5,650 nt of DNA from Gammaproteobacteria bacterium. GTDB taxonomy: Bacteria; Pseudomonadota; Gammaproteobacteria; HK1. Location of the stretch: NCBI GenBank assembly GCA_013042035.1, contig JABDQX010000235.1, positions 1-5,650 of the forward strand, given 5' to 3'. Positions 1-5,527 of the stretch are shown in pieces (position 1 is the stretch's first letter; each line of letters opens with the position of its first letter). The notes under the pieces are model-generated. The model saw nothing but the letters and a program-made list of their open reading frames with translations. It was not told where the DNA came from and did not search any database. The translations under genes and the position numbers were made by a program.

Positions 1-434
1 GCCTGGGACAGCCCCCTGGGTAACTCGATCCCGCATACCTGCCCCGTGGTTTGGTAATCTTTCCAGCCGGAGCCGATCAGGTAACCTCGTACGATGGCCT
101 CCACGGGCAATGGGTTGAGCCTTCGCACGATACTGGACTGCCCCTGGATCCGGGTGCGATCGCCGTCATCCGGCAATACGTCTTCCAACCTGACATCCGA
201 GCGATGATTGGCTATCACCCCGGACATTCGGTCGAGCCAGAAATCCGATAGGGCCGTCAACACGGCACCCTTGCCGGGGATCGGGTCGGGCAAAACCACA
301 TCGAAGGCCGAAATTCGATCAGTTGCAACGACTAACAGATAATCCTCACCAATGGTATAGATATCCCGAACCTTGCCACGATTGCGTAATGGAAGGTCTT
401 TGAGATTGCTTTCGAACAGTGCTGTTGTTGTCAT
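1..434 (-). CDS. purC: SAICAR synthetase PurC (N-terminal part; cut by window edge)
   Basis: Phosphoribosylaminoimidazole-succinocarboxamide synthase joins aspartate to CAIR with ATP in cytosolic de novo purine synthesis. I translated it by hand from the minus strand: 144 full codons are visible and the frame stays open at the left edge, so the C-terminal part is missing. Recognisable segments are RGKVRDIY (residues 19-26, the nucleotide-binding start), ATDRISAFDVVLPDPIPGKG (37-56) and LPVEAIVRGYLIGSGWKDYQ (109-128) followed by GIELPRGL. The VRGYLIGSGW form marks the longer, roughly 300-residue ADE1-like class rather than the short E. coli type, whose equivalent reads VRNRAAGS. The ATG at 434-432 gives a normal family N-terminus and has AAGG 10 nt upstream on the minus strand. 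The gene lies 87 nt downstream of folK in the same direction, so co-transcription is possible. A TTGAAT hexamer at 497-492 could belong to its own promoter, but I see no convincing -10 box. Confidence 0.95.
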   Translation of the reverse strand, partial: MTTTALFESNLKDLPLRNRGKVRDIYTIGEDYLLVVATDRISAFDVVLPDPIPGKGAVLTALSDFWLDRMSGVIANHRSDVRLEDVLPDDGDRTRIQGQSSIVRRLNPLPVEAIVRGYLIGSGWKDYQTTGQVCGIELPRGLSQ

Positions 435-521
435 AAACGATTAACCTTAAATCTATGTTTTCGCTAGTAGCTTACGTGTTTCTTATGACCCATTCAACTG
501 TGTAGAGCATGGCATCGCGGG

Positions 522-1046
522 CTACCGGATTGCCTCAATAGGTTGATCCATAACCCCCGCCAACAGCGCCCTTACCGTCCCCCGTCCGGGCACCACCCGA
601 TCCGGGGCAATCTCATGGAGGGGATATAGAACAAAGGCACGATCAAAGAGACCGGGATGGGGCACCGTCAATACATCTTCGGTAATTTGCCGATCCCCAT
701 ACAGCAATAGATCCAAATCCAAAGTGCGCGGCCCCCAACGCGCGCCCGTGCGCACCCGGCCATATTGGTGCTCGATGGCTTGCAGCGCGAAAAGCAACGC
801 CAAAGGGGCAAGGGTGGTATGAATCTGCGCAACGGCATTGATAAAATCCGGCTGATTGGCCGGCCCCATGGGGGAACTTCGATAGAGACTCGACATAGCC
901 CGGAGGCTGGTTCTCGGCAATTTACCCAATTCCGCAAGCGCGGATCGCACCGTTGTGACAGGATCGCCCAGGTTACCGCCCACACCGATGTAGGCCGTTA
1001 CATGATGATTTTGCGGCACATGGTTTTTTTGTTTCGCGATAAGCAT
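522..1046 (-). CDS. folK: HPPK, dihydropterin pyrophosphokinase FolK
   Basis: 2-amino-4-hydroxy-6-hydroxymethyldihydropteridine diphosphokinase transfers pyrophosphate from ATP to 6-hydroxymethyl-dihydropterin, just before DHPS joins it to p-aminobenzoate in folate synthesis. The 174-residue product shows the family order: YIGVGGNLGD (19-28), LYRSSPMGPANQPDFINAV (54-72), then RWGPRTLDLDLLLYG (103-117), in which D110 and D112 match the E. coli Mg-binding D95 and D97, and VPHPGLFDRAFVLYPLHEI (128-146). Most family members begin two to five residues before YIG, so starting at the ATG at 1046 adds about 15 residues. A GTG at 1019 (codon 10) is an alternative start. Neither has a good Shine-Dalgarno sequence. 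The first in-frame codon upstream is the tgt stop, because folK lies in the same frame as tgt, 33 nt downstream of it. That spacing suggests a shared transcript. The function is secure; the start is not. Confidence 0.95.
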   Translation of the reverse strand: MLIAKQKNHVPQNHHVTAYIGVGGNLGDPVTTVRSALAELGKLPRTSLRAMSSLYRSSPMGPANQPDFINAVAQIHTTLAPLALLFALQAIEHQYGRVRTGARWGPRTLDLDLLLYGDRQITEDVLTVPHPGLFDRAFVLYPLHEIAPDRVVPGRGTVRALLAGVMDQPIEAIR

Positions 1047-1079
1047 TTCAAAAACCGATTGATGGACACGGCTCCATCC

Positions 1080-2186
1080 TCAAGACTTCAAACGTCGAAA
1101 GAAATCCTCCACAAACTTCCCAAGCGTTCCCTCACCGATAGCATTGCGCAACCCCGACAGCAGGGTTTGATAGTAGTGGAGGTTATGCAGTGTATTCAGG
1201 CGACTCGCCAGGATCTCGTGGCAGCGATCCAGATGGTGAAGATAAGCCCGTGTGTAATGGTGGCAGGTATAACACGAACATGCCGCATCCAGGGGCCGGG
1301 TATCGGTCTTGTAGCGGCTGTTGCGGATTCGGACAATCCCATCGGACACAAAAAGGTGCCCGTTGCGAGCATTGCGGGTGGGTAATACGCAATCGAACAT
1401 ATCGACACCACCGCGCACTGCCTCCACAATGTCTTCCGGCGTACCAACACCCATTAAATAGCGTGGCTTATCCTGGGGCATACGGGGCAGGAGTCCGTCC
1501 AAAACCACACGGCGCTCCGCCGGTGGCTCACCCACGGAAAGCCCGCCAATGGCGTAGCCATCGAAACCGAGTTCGGTGAGCTTTGCAAGAGAGTCGGCGC
1601 GCAGCTTCGGATACATGCCGCCTTGTACGATACCGAACAAGGCCGAAGGACTCCCGGCATGGGCATCCTTGGATCGCGCCGCCCAGCGCATGGATAATTC
1701 CATCGAACGGCGAGCTTCGTCCTCGGTAGCCGGATAGGGTGTACAGTCATCGAACGCCATGTTGATATCCGATGCCAGCGCTCGCTGGATCCGAAGGGAG
1801 GATTCAGGGTCCAGGAAAACCGGTGCACCATCAATCGGTGAGCGAAAACGCACGCCCGCCTCGCTGATGGCGCGCCGCTCCCCCAGACTGAATACCTGGA
1901 ATCCACCGGAATCCGTCAGAATCGGTTTTTCCCAGTGCATAAAGCCATGGAGTCCGCCGTGCGAGGAGATTACCTCGGTGCCGGGACGGAGCAGGAGATG
2001 GAAGGTATTGGCGACGATAAGTTCGGCACCCGTCCCGATCAACTCTTCGGGAGTCATGGCCTTGACGGTGGCATAGGTACCGACCGGCATGAATACCGGC
2101 GTTTCCACCGTCCCCCGGGCAAAGCGCATTTGGCCCCGGCGGGCAGCGCCATCGGTTGCGAGTACCTGAAAGTCGAAATTGGTCAT
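1080..2186 (-). CDS. tgt: Queuine/preQ1 tRNA-guanine transglycosylase Tgt
   Basis: Bacterial Tgt exchanges guanine 34 in the anticodon of tRNAs for Asp, Asn, His and Tyr for preQ1, a step in queuosine formation. The 368 residues match the family length (E. coli 375). Key parts are ETPVFMPVGTYATVKAMTPE (28-47), ILTDSGGFQVFSLG (89-102) with catalytic D92, GIVQGG (185-190) in the base-binding pocket, YAIGGLSVGE (211-220), and GVDMFDCVLPTRNARNG (260-276), where D265 matches the covalent nucleophile. The zinc site is complete: C303, C305, C308 and H334. The ATG at 2186 gives the expected N-terminus; a weak GGA lies about 12 nt upstream. The usual queA and yajC neighbours are absent; folK and purC follow instead. 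A long inverted repeat (2217-2270) sits about 30 nt upstream of the start and would lie in its leader if transcription begins further upstream. The family assignment is very secure. Confidence 0.97.
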   Translation of the reverse strand: MTNFDFQVLATDGAARRGQMRFARGTVETPVFMPVGTYATVKAMTPEELIGTGAELIVANTFHLLLRPGTEVISSHGGLHGFMHWEKPILTDSGGFQVFSLGERRAISEAGVRFRSPIDGAPVFLDPESSLRIQRALASDINMAFDDCTPYPATEDEARRSMELSMRWAARSKDAHAGSPSALFGIVQGGMYPKLRADSLAKLTELGFDGYAIGGLSVGEPPAERRVVLDGLLPRMPQDKPRYLMGVGTPEDIVEAVRGGVDMFDCVLPTRNARNGHLFVSDGIVRIRNSRYKTDTRPLDAACSCYTCHHYTRAYLHHLDRCHEILASRLNTLHNLHYYQTLLSGLRNAIGEGTLGKFVEDFFRRLKS

Positions 2187-2216
2187 TATTGGAATATCCA
2201 GCGATAGTTAATCCTG

Positions 2217-2270
2217 ACGAACAAGGTTAGATTGTGAGAACGAAGCGAATCAAAATTTAACCTTGTTCGT
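2217..2270. repeat. 17-bp near-perfect inverted repeat upstream of tgt
   Basis: The left arm, ACGAACAAGGTTAGATT (2217-2233), pairs with AATTTAACCTTGTTCGT (2254-2270) at 16 of 17 positions. The outer 13 bp are perfect and the loop is 20 nt. The single mismatch, 2230 with 2257, is a G-U wobble in plus-strand RNA but an A-C mismatch in minus-strand RNA. Neither side has the U-run of an intrinsic terminator. It lies 30 nt from the tgt start in a divergent gap. It could be an RNA stem-loop, a pair of regulator half-sites or a small repeat; the sequence alone does not decide. Confidence 0.85.
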
Positions 2271-2420
2271 TAAAAATTACGATCATACAAGAATACGCAC
2301 GCGGATTGGGGTACAATGCGCACCTATACGGTTATTATTAACCACGCGAGAACCAAAGCGGGATGGTTAGCAGTGTATCTTGTAATACCATGAGAAAATA
2401 TCGCTTTAGTTTTCGCGGTC

Positions 2421-2440
2421 CTAGGGGTCTGTCCGGCTTA
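2421..2440 (+). repeat. Left terminal inverted repeat of the palindromic element
   Basis: CTAGGGGTCTGTCCGGCTTA is the left end. It matches the inverted right end except at positions 6 and 16, both G here against A in the right end read inward. If the terminal CTAG is duplicated target DNA, the transposon end proper would be the 16 bp starting GGGTCTGTCC at 2425. Confidence 0.8.
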
Positions 2441-2569
2441 TGGGGGTCGTGGCGAGAAAGAGGGAAATTGTGGTCATTTTTGCGCCAAATTCGAGGACAA
2501 TAGTGAACTATTCGACAAGAATTTGCGCAAAACAGGGGCCAATTTACCGCTTTCGCAGCCGATTCATCC

Positions 2570-2589
2570 TAAGTCGGACAGACTCCTAG
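2570..2589 (-). repeat. Right terminal inverted repeat of the palindromic element
   Basis: Read inward on the minus strand this end is CTAGGAGTCTGTCCGACTTA, the partner of the left end. On the plus strand, T2584 and T2574 face G2426 and G2436, so the 20-bp stem is continuous with two G-U pairs in plus-strand RNA. Confidence 0.8.
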
Positions 2590-2682
2590 TATCTGGTATT
2601 TCCGCGTGGGAACGCGCAATCAGGCTACCGCCTCGCGACGACCGGAAATTTTCAGACACCCTCTTAGGTGCACAGCATCTTT

Positions 2683-2716
2683 ACCATCGAAACCACTACC
2701 CACCTAAACCATCGAA
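2683..2716 (+). repeat. 9-bp direct repeat just before the aroG start
   Basis: ACCATCGAA occurs at 2683-2691 and again at 2708-2716, a 25-nt period, ending 3 nt before the aroG ATG. An inverted pair, TTAGGTG (2664-2670) and CACCTAA (2701-2707), overlaps it. This may be an operator or leader-RNA element, or chance; no known operator consensus is recognised. Confidence 0.5.
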
Positions 2717-2719
2717 CAA

Positions 2720-3781
2720 ATGAAGCAAAGCACTGACGATCTTCGCATCAAAGCGATTGATGATGTAGCGCCTCCCATTGAGGTGCACAATGAATTTCCC
2801 ATCACGGAACAAGCCGCCAAAACGATCGCAGAAACCCGGCGTACGATACACGAGATCCTGGAAGGAAAGGATGATCGCCTCGTCGCGGTGGTCGGACCTT
2901 GTTCCATCCACGACCCGGACGTGGCCAAGGAGTACGCGACCAAACTTCAGGCGATGCAGCGCGAACTGGCCGACGATCTGTTGCTGGTGATGCGTGTGTA
3001 TTTCGAAAAACCACGCACAACCGTGGGCTGGAAGGGATTGATCAACGACCCGGATCTGGACGAAAGTTATCAGATCAACAAAGGTCTGCGGCTGGCGAGA
3101 AGCCTGCTGTTGGAACTCAATACCATGGAGATCCCCGCCGGCACCGAGTTTCTGGATGTGATCACGCCGCAATATGTGGCGGATCTGATCAGTTGGGGCG
3201 CCATTGGCGCGCGCACCACGGAAAGTCAGGTACACCGGGAACTGGCCTCGGGCCTGTCCTGCTCCGTAGGATTCAAAAACGGGACGGATGGGAACCTGAA
3301 GGTCGCCGTCGACGCCATTGGCGCGGCCATGCGGCCCCACCATTTTCTGTCGGTAACCAAACAGGCCAAGGCAGCGATTGTTTTCACCACCGGCAATGAG
3401 GACTGTCATCTCATTCTGCGGGGCGGCAAATCCCCCAATTACCATCGGGCAGGCGTGGAAGATGCGGTCGATGCCATGGAAAAGGCAAAACTGGTGCCAC
3501 GGGTAATGATCGATTTCAGCCATGCCAACAGCCGGAAGATCCCGGACAGGCAATTGGATGTTGGACGGGATGTTGCCCACCAGATCGCCGATGGGGACAA
3601 ACGGATCTTCGGCGTCATGATCGAGGGCCATCTGATGGCCGGACGCCAGGATGTAAAACCGGACGCGCAGCTAAACTACGGCCAAAGTATTACCGACGCC
3701 TGCATCGGTTGGGACGATACCGAACCTTTGTTGCGAATCCTTGCTGCGGCGGTCGCACAGCGTAGAAGCGGCAGCAAATAG
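2720..3781 (+). CDS. aroG: Class I DAHP synthase (AroG/AroF/AroH family)
   Basis: 3-deoxy-D-arabino-heptulosonate 7-phosphate synthase condenses phosphoenolpyruvate with erythrose 4-phosphate, the first step of the shikimate pathway to aromatic amino acids and folate precursors. The 353-residue product aligns with E. coli AroG almost without gaps. The metal ligands fall at the same numbers: C61 (GPCSIHDP), H268 (MIDFSHANS), E302 (GVMIEGHL) and D326 (SITDACIGW). Substrate-binding stretches include MRVYFEKPRTTVGWKGLIND (91-110), GARTTESQVHRELASG (163-178) and GFKNGTDG (184-191). D146, P150, L175 and A202, which line the feedback site in E. coli AroG, are retained, so inhibition by an aromatic amino acid is likely. 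Which amino acid it is cannot be read here, so the symbol is by family. An in-frame TAA at 2705-2707 excludes an earlier start. No Shine-Dalgarno sequence is visible in the C/A-rich leader. A PfkB-family kinase gene follows after 35 nt. Confidence 0.96.
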   Translation: MKQSTDDLRIKAIDDVAPPIEVHNEFPITEQAAKTIAETRRTIHEILEGKDDRLVAVVGPCSIHDPDVAKEYATKLQAMQRELADDLLLVMRVYFEKPRTTVGWKGLINDPDLDESYQINKGLRLARSLLLELNTMEIPAGTEFLDVITPQYVADLISWGAIGARTTESQVHRELASGLSCSVGFKNGTDGNLKVAVDAIGAAMRPHHFLSVTKQAKAAIVFTTGNEDCHLILRGGKSPNYHRAGVEDAVDAMEKAKLVPRVMIDFSHANSRKIPDRQLDVGRDVAHQIADGDKRIFGVMIEGHLMAGRQDVKPDAQLNYGQSITDACIGWDDTEPLLRILAAAVAQRRSGSK

Positions 3782-3787
3782 GCGGGA

Positions 3788-3808
3788 GATGGGCACACGC
3801 GGCCCATC
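3788..3808 (+). promoter_or_regulatory. Small hairpin between aroG and the kinase gene
   Basis: GATGGGC (3788-3794) and GCCCATC (3802-3808) form a perfect 7-bp stem with a 7-nt loop. No U-run follows, so a standard terminator is unlikely. The purine-rich GGCGGGAG (3781-3788) lies just upstream. Folding the hairpin would place its GGAG about 8 nt from the kinase ATG at 3817, which otherwise has no ribosome binding site nearby. Confidence 0.4.
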
Positions 3809-3816
3809 CTACCCTC

Positions 3817-4692
3817 ATGGGTAACAGTGCACACGGCGTTGTGTTGATCATCGGCTCCGTGGCCTGGGATGAAATCGTTCGTCTGGACGGACCGTTACAA
3901 GTGGGCTCGCACAATGCCGGGCGCGAGCGGACGGCGCGCATCGGCGGCGGAGCCGCCAATACCGCCATGGCGCTGGCAACCATGGCGCCCGTTCAGTCGG
4001 ATACGGATTCCTACCTTAAGCCGGTTGTCATCAGCGCGGTAGGAAACGACACACAAGGAAAGGCGCTGCTGACGACATTGCGCGAAGTTGGCGTTTGTGT
4101 CGATCGCATCGATTGCCTAGGGGCGTACACCACCCGCTCCCTTGTCCTGCTCGAAAAAAAGGGAGAGCGCACGATCATCAATCTGACTCGTGCGCCGGTT
4201 CCCTTGCCTCCCGATCTCGCCCACATCCCCGCGGACTGTTGTTATGTCCGCAGTGCCGATCCGGCGCTGACACCGATACTGGCGAAGCGGGTCGAACATA
4301 GCCTCGTCATTGCCCACATCCCCCCAACAACGGATGGCTTTCGTCCCGCGCAGGTATTGGTGGGTTCGGCCTCCGATTTAGACCGGGCTTTCCTTGCCGA
4401 TCCATTCTCCGCGGGAAGACGTATCGCCGGCCGTGCGCTGGAATGGGTCGTCATTACCTTCGGTGCCGACGGCGCCGCTGCCTATGGTGATGGCGCGATG
4501 ATCCAGGCATCGGCTCCGGTGGTCCATGTCATCGATACCACGGGGGCGGGAGATGTATTTGCGGGCGGACTTGCATTTGCCCTGGCGATGGGTGAGAAAA
4601 TGCCAACGGCCCTCAAGACCGCTATTCGGTGGGGAAGCGCATCGGTAGGTTATGAGGGAACGGTACCGGGGTCATTTTACTTCGCGAAATGA
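3817..4692 (+). CDS. PfkB/ribokinase-family carbohydrate (or nucleoside) kinase
   Basis: This is a cytosolic ATP-dependent kinase of the PfkB superfamily with unknown substrate. In the 291 residues the N-terminal strand and acceptor-binding part is IIGSVAWDEIV (11-21) with D18, as in ribokinase-type sugar contacts. PfkB motif 1 is RIGGGAANTAMALA (41-54), and AVGNDTQGKALLTTLREVGV (74-93) is the typical following helix. WVVITFGADGAAAY (210-223) precedes the nucleotide site. Motif 2 is DTTGAGDVFAGGLAFAL (240-256), where GAGD forms the anion hole and D246 is the expected catalytic base. The length is slightly below the usual 300-320. The ATG at 3817 fits the fold but has no close Shine-Dalgarno; GTG at 3841 and TTG at 3844 are alternatives. 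It lies 35 nt after aroG and is probably co-transcribed with it. Residues do not separate adenosine, ribose or fructose-type kinases, so no gene name is given. Confidence 0.9.
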   Translation: MGNSAHGVVLIIGSVAWDEIVRLDGPLQVGSHNAGRERTARIGGGAANTAMALATMAPVQSDTDSYLKPVVISAVGNDTQGKALLTTLREVGVCVDRIDCLGAYTTRSLVLLEKKGERTIINLTRAPVPLPPDLAHIPADCCYVRSADPALTPILAKRVEHSLVIAHIPPTTDGFRPAQVLVGSASDLDRAFLADPFSAGRRIAGRALEWVVITFGADGAAAYGDGAMIQASAPVVHVIDTTGAGDVFAGGLAFALAMGEKMPTALKTAIRWGSASVGYEGTVPGSFYFAK

Positions 4693-4713
4693 TATGACCC
4701 CACTTCGTGTGGG
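4668..4713. terminator. Possible bidirectional stem-loop at the kinase/trmJ convergence
   Basis: GGGGTCAT (4668-4675) and ATGACCCC (4694-4701) form a perfect 8-bp stem around the kinase stop codon. An alternative hairpin, CCCAC-TTCGT-GTGGG (4699-4713), uses part of the same bases. The position between convergent genes 40 nt apart suits transcription termination on both strands, but there is no clear T-tract, so an intrinsic terminator is not proven. Confidence 0.35.
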
Positions 4714-4732
4714 ACAGTTCTGACAGCCCGCT

Positions 4733-5527
4733 TCACCCTTCAAACTTCTTCCCCGCCATCTTTTGCGCGGCGGACAATATTCCTCGAAGGATGTTCAACT
4801 CCGAACGGTCCGGATCCGCGCGGTGAAACAATCGTCGCAGACGGCGCATGAGCTTTTTCGGTCTCGCCGGATCGTAATAGCCGATGTCCTGCAGCGAAGC
4901 CTCCAAATGCCGGAAAAAACCTTCCCATTCCGACGCGCTTATAGCATTGGCCGTTATTTTGGCAGCCGTTGCGCCATTGGTTATTACTCTGGCGGCCTCA
5001 CCCGGCTCCTCCCCGGCCTTGGCCTCGACATCCGACAGGGCCATGCGCGTTTCATAGCTTAGAATCTGCACTGCACTGGCCAAATTCAACGACTGGTATT
5101 CGGAATTCGTCGGAATGCGCACGACCGCGTGGCAGTGATCCAGCTCTTCGTTGGTCAGCCCTGAATGCTCCCGGCCAAAGACCAGCGCCACCTGCCGATC
5201 CTCTGCCGCTGTCACGGTCTTTTTTGCGCATTCCCTGGGGGTTAGCTCGGGCCACTGGAGACTGCGAACACGGGCGCTGGTACCGACGATCCACCGGCAA
5301 TCGGCCAGCGCCGTCGACAGATTATCGAATACCCGGGCGGCATAGAGCACATCGTCCGCGCCGGCGGCCCGCGCGGTCGCCTCCGCGCAAGGAAAGCGCT
5401 TGGGATTGACCAACGCCAGTCGCCGCAGTCCCATGGTCTTCATGGCGCGGGCCACGGCACCGATGTTGCCCGGGTGCGTCGTGCCGACGAGCACAACCAG
5501 GATGTTGTCGAATTGTGTGGGATGCAT
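4733..5527 (-). CDS. trmJ: tRNA (cytidine/uridine-2'-O-)-methyltransferase TrmJ
   Basis: TrmJ uses S-adenosylmethionine to 2'-O-methylate C32 or U32 in the anticodon loop of several tRNAs. It is a dimeric SPOUT-family enzyme with a trefoil-knot active site. The 264-residue product (E. coli 246) shows motif 1, VGTTHPGNIGAVARAMKTMG (14-33), with N21 and the probable catalytic R27. Next is WIVGTSARVRSLQWP (79-93), motif 2 VALVFGREHSGLTNEELDHC (113-132), and motif 3 IPTNSEYQSLNLASAVQILS (138-157). The TrmJ-specific C-terminal domain ends with DPARPKKLMRRLRRLF (219-234) and ELNILRGIL (243-251); simple SpoU proteins lack it. The ATG at 5527 is the only plausible start, as a TAA precedes it in frame with no start codon between. 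GAGG lies 13 nt upstream, rather far. In E. coli trmJ is divergent from suhB; here the remaining 123 nt do not reach such a gene. Confidence 0.96.
   Translation of the reverse strand: MHPTQFDNILVVLVGTTHPGNIGAVARAMKTMGLRRLALVNPKRFPCAEATARAAGADDVLYAARVFDNLSTALADCRWIVGTSARVRSLQWPELTPRECAKKTVTAAEDRQVALVFGREHSGLTNEELDHCHAVVRIPTNSEYQSLNLASAVQILSYETRMALSDVEAKAGEEPGEAARVITNGATAAKITANAISASEWEGFFRHLEASLQDIGYYDPARPKKLMRRLRRLFHRADPDRSELNILRGILSAAQKMAGKKFEG

Larger units (their letters stand above)
2421..2589. mobile_element. MITE-like palindromic element (no transposase)
   Basis: The two halves of this 169-bp segment mirror each other. The ends are 20-bp inverted repeats matching at 18 of 20 positions. 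Inward, more complementary blocks occur in register: GAAAG 2456-2460 with CTTTC 2550-2554, AAATTG 2465-2470 with CAATTT 2540-2545, TTTTGCGC 2478-2485 with GCGCAAAA 2525-2532, AAATTC 2487-2492 with GAATTT 2519-2524, and AATAG with CTATT closing a TGAA loop at 2504-2507. Only one extra base (C2486) breaks the register. Both ends carry CCTAG/CTAG, which may be a target-site duplication; a CTAG duplication would fit the YTAR sites used by some IS5-family elements, but I cannot assign a family. It is far too short for a transposase. The alternative is a locally evolved structured RNA of the aroG leader. Confidence 0.6.
2187..2719. other. Divergent intergenic region between tgt and aroG
   Basis: These 533 nt separate two divergent genes and hold no coding sequence I can support. 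The contents from left to right are the tgt leader with a spaced inverted repeat (2217-2270), an AT-rich stretch with the small hairpin GGTTA-TTAT-TAACC (2330-2343), a 169-bp palindromic element (2421-2589), and a C-rich aroG-proximal segment. That last segment has a hairpin with a GGGA (GNRA) tetraloop at 2603-2616 and a 9-bp direct repeat. The best single promoter-like hexamer is TACAAT at 2312-2317 on the plus strand (5 of 6 to TATAAT), but its -35 region is poor. For tgt, TATGAT at 2287-2282 on the minus strand also lacks a good -35. I found no TyrR or TrpR box by eye. Confidence 0.7.

Noticed and set aside
765..1385. 206-codon plus-strand open frame across folK and tgt
   Set aside because: It covers parts of two certain genes on the other strand and has no recognisable domain; it arises from codon bias.
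2187..2280. preQ1 riboswitch before tgt
   Set aside because: The stem-loop here is much longer than a preQ1-I aptamer and lacks its C-rich loop and A-rich tail that meets the ribosome binding site.
2263..2291. Plus-strand promoter TTGTTC - 17 nt - TACAAG near the inverted repeat
   Set aside because: Spacing is ideal but the hexamers match the consensus at only 3 and 4 of 6 positions, as expected by chance in AT-rich sequence.
2523..2723. 66-codon open frame on the plus strand across the right end of the palindromic element
   Set aside because: It begins with TTG inside the repeat, has no ribosome binding site, shows no recognisable domain and runs into the aroG start; it looks like chance.
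2696..3631. 311-codon minus-strand open frame opposite aroG
   Set aside because: It is the complement of a certain DAHP synthase gene with all catalytic residues intact, and its translation resembles no protein family I know.
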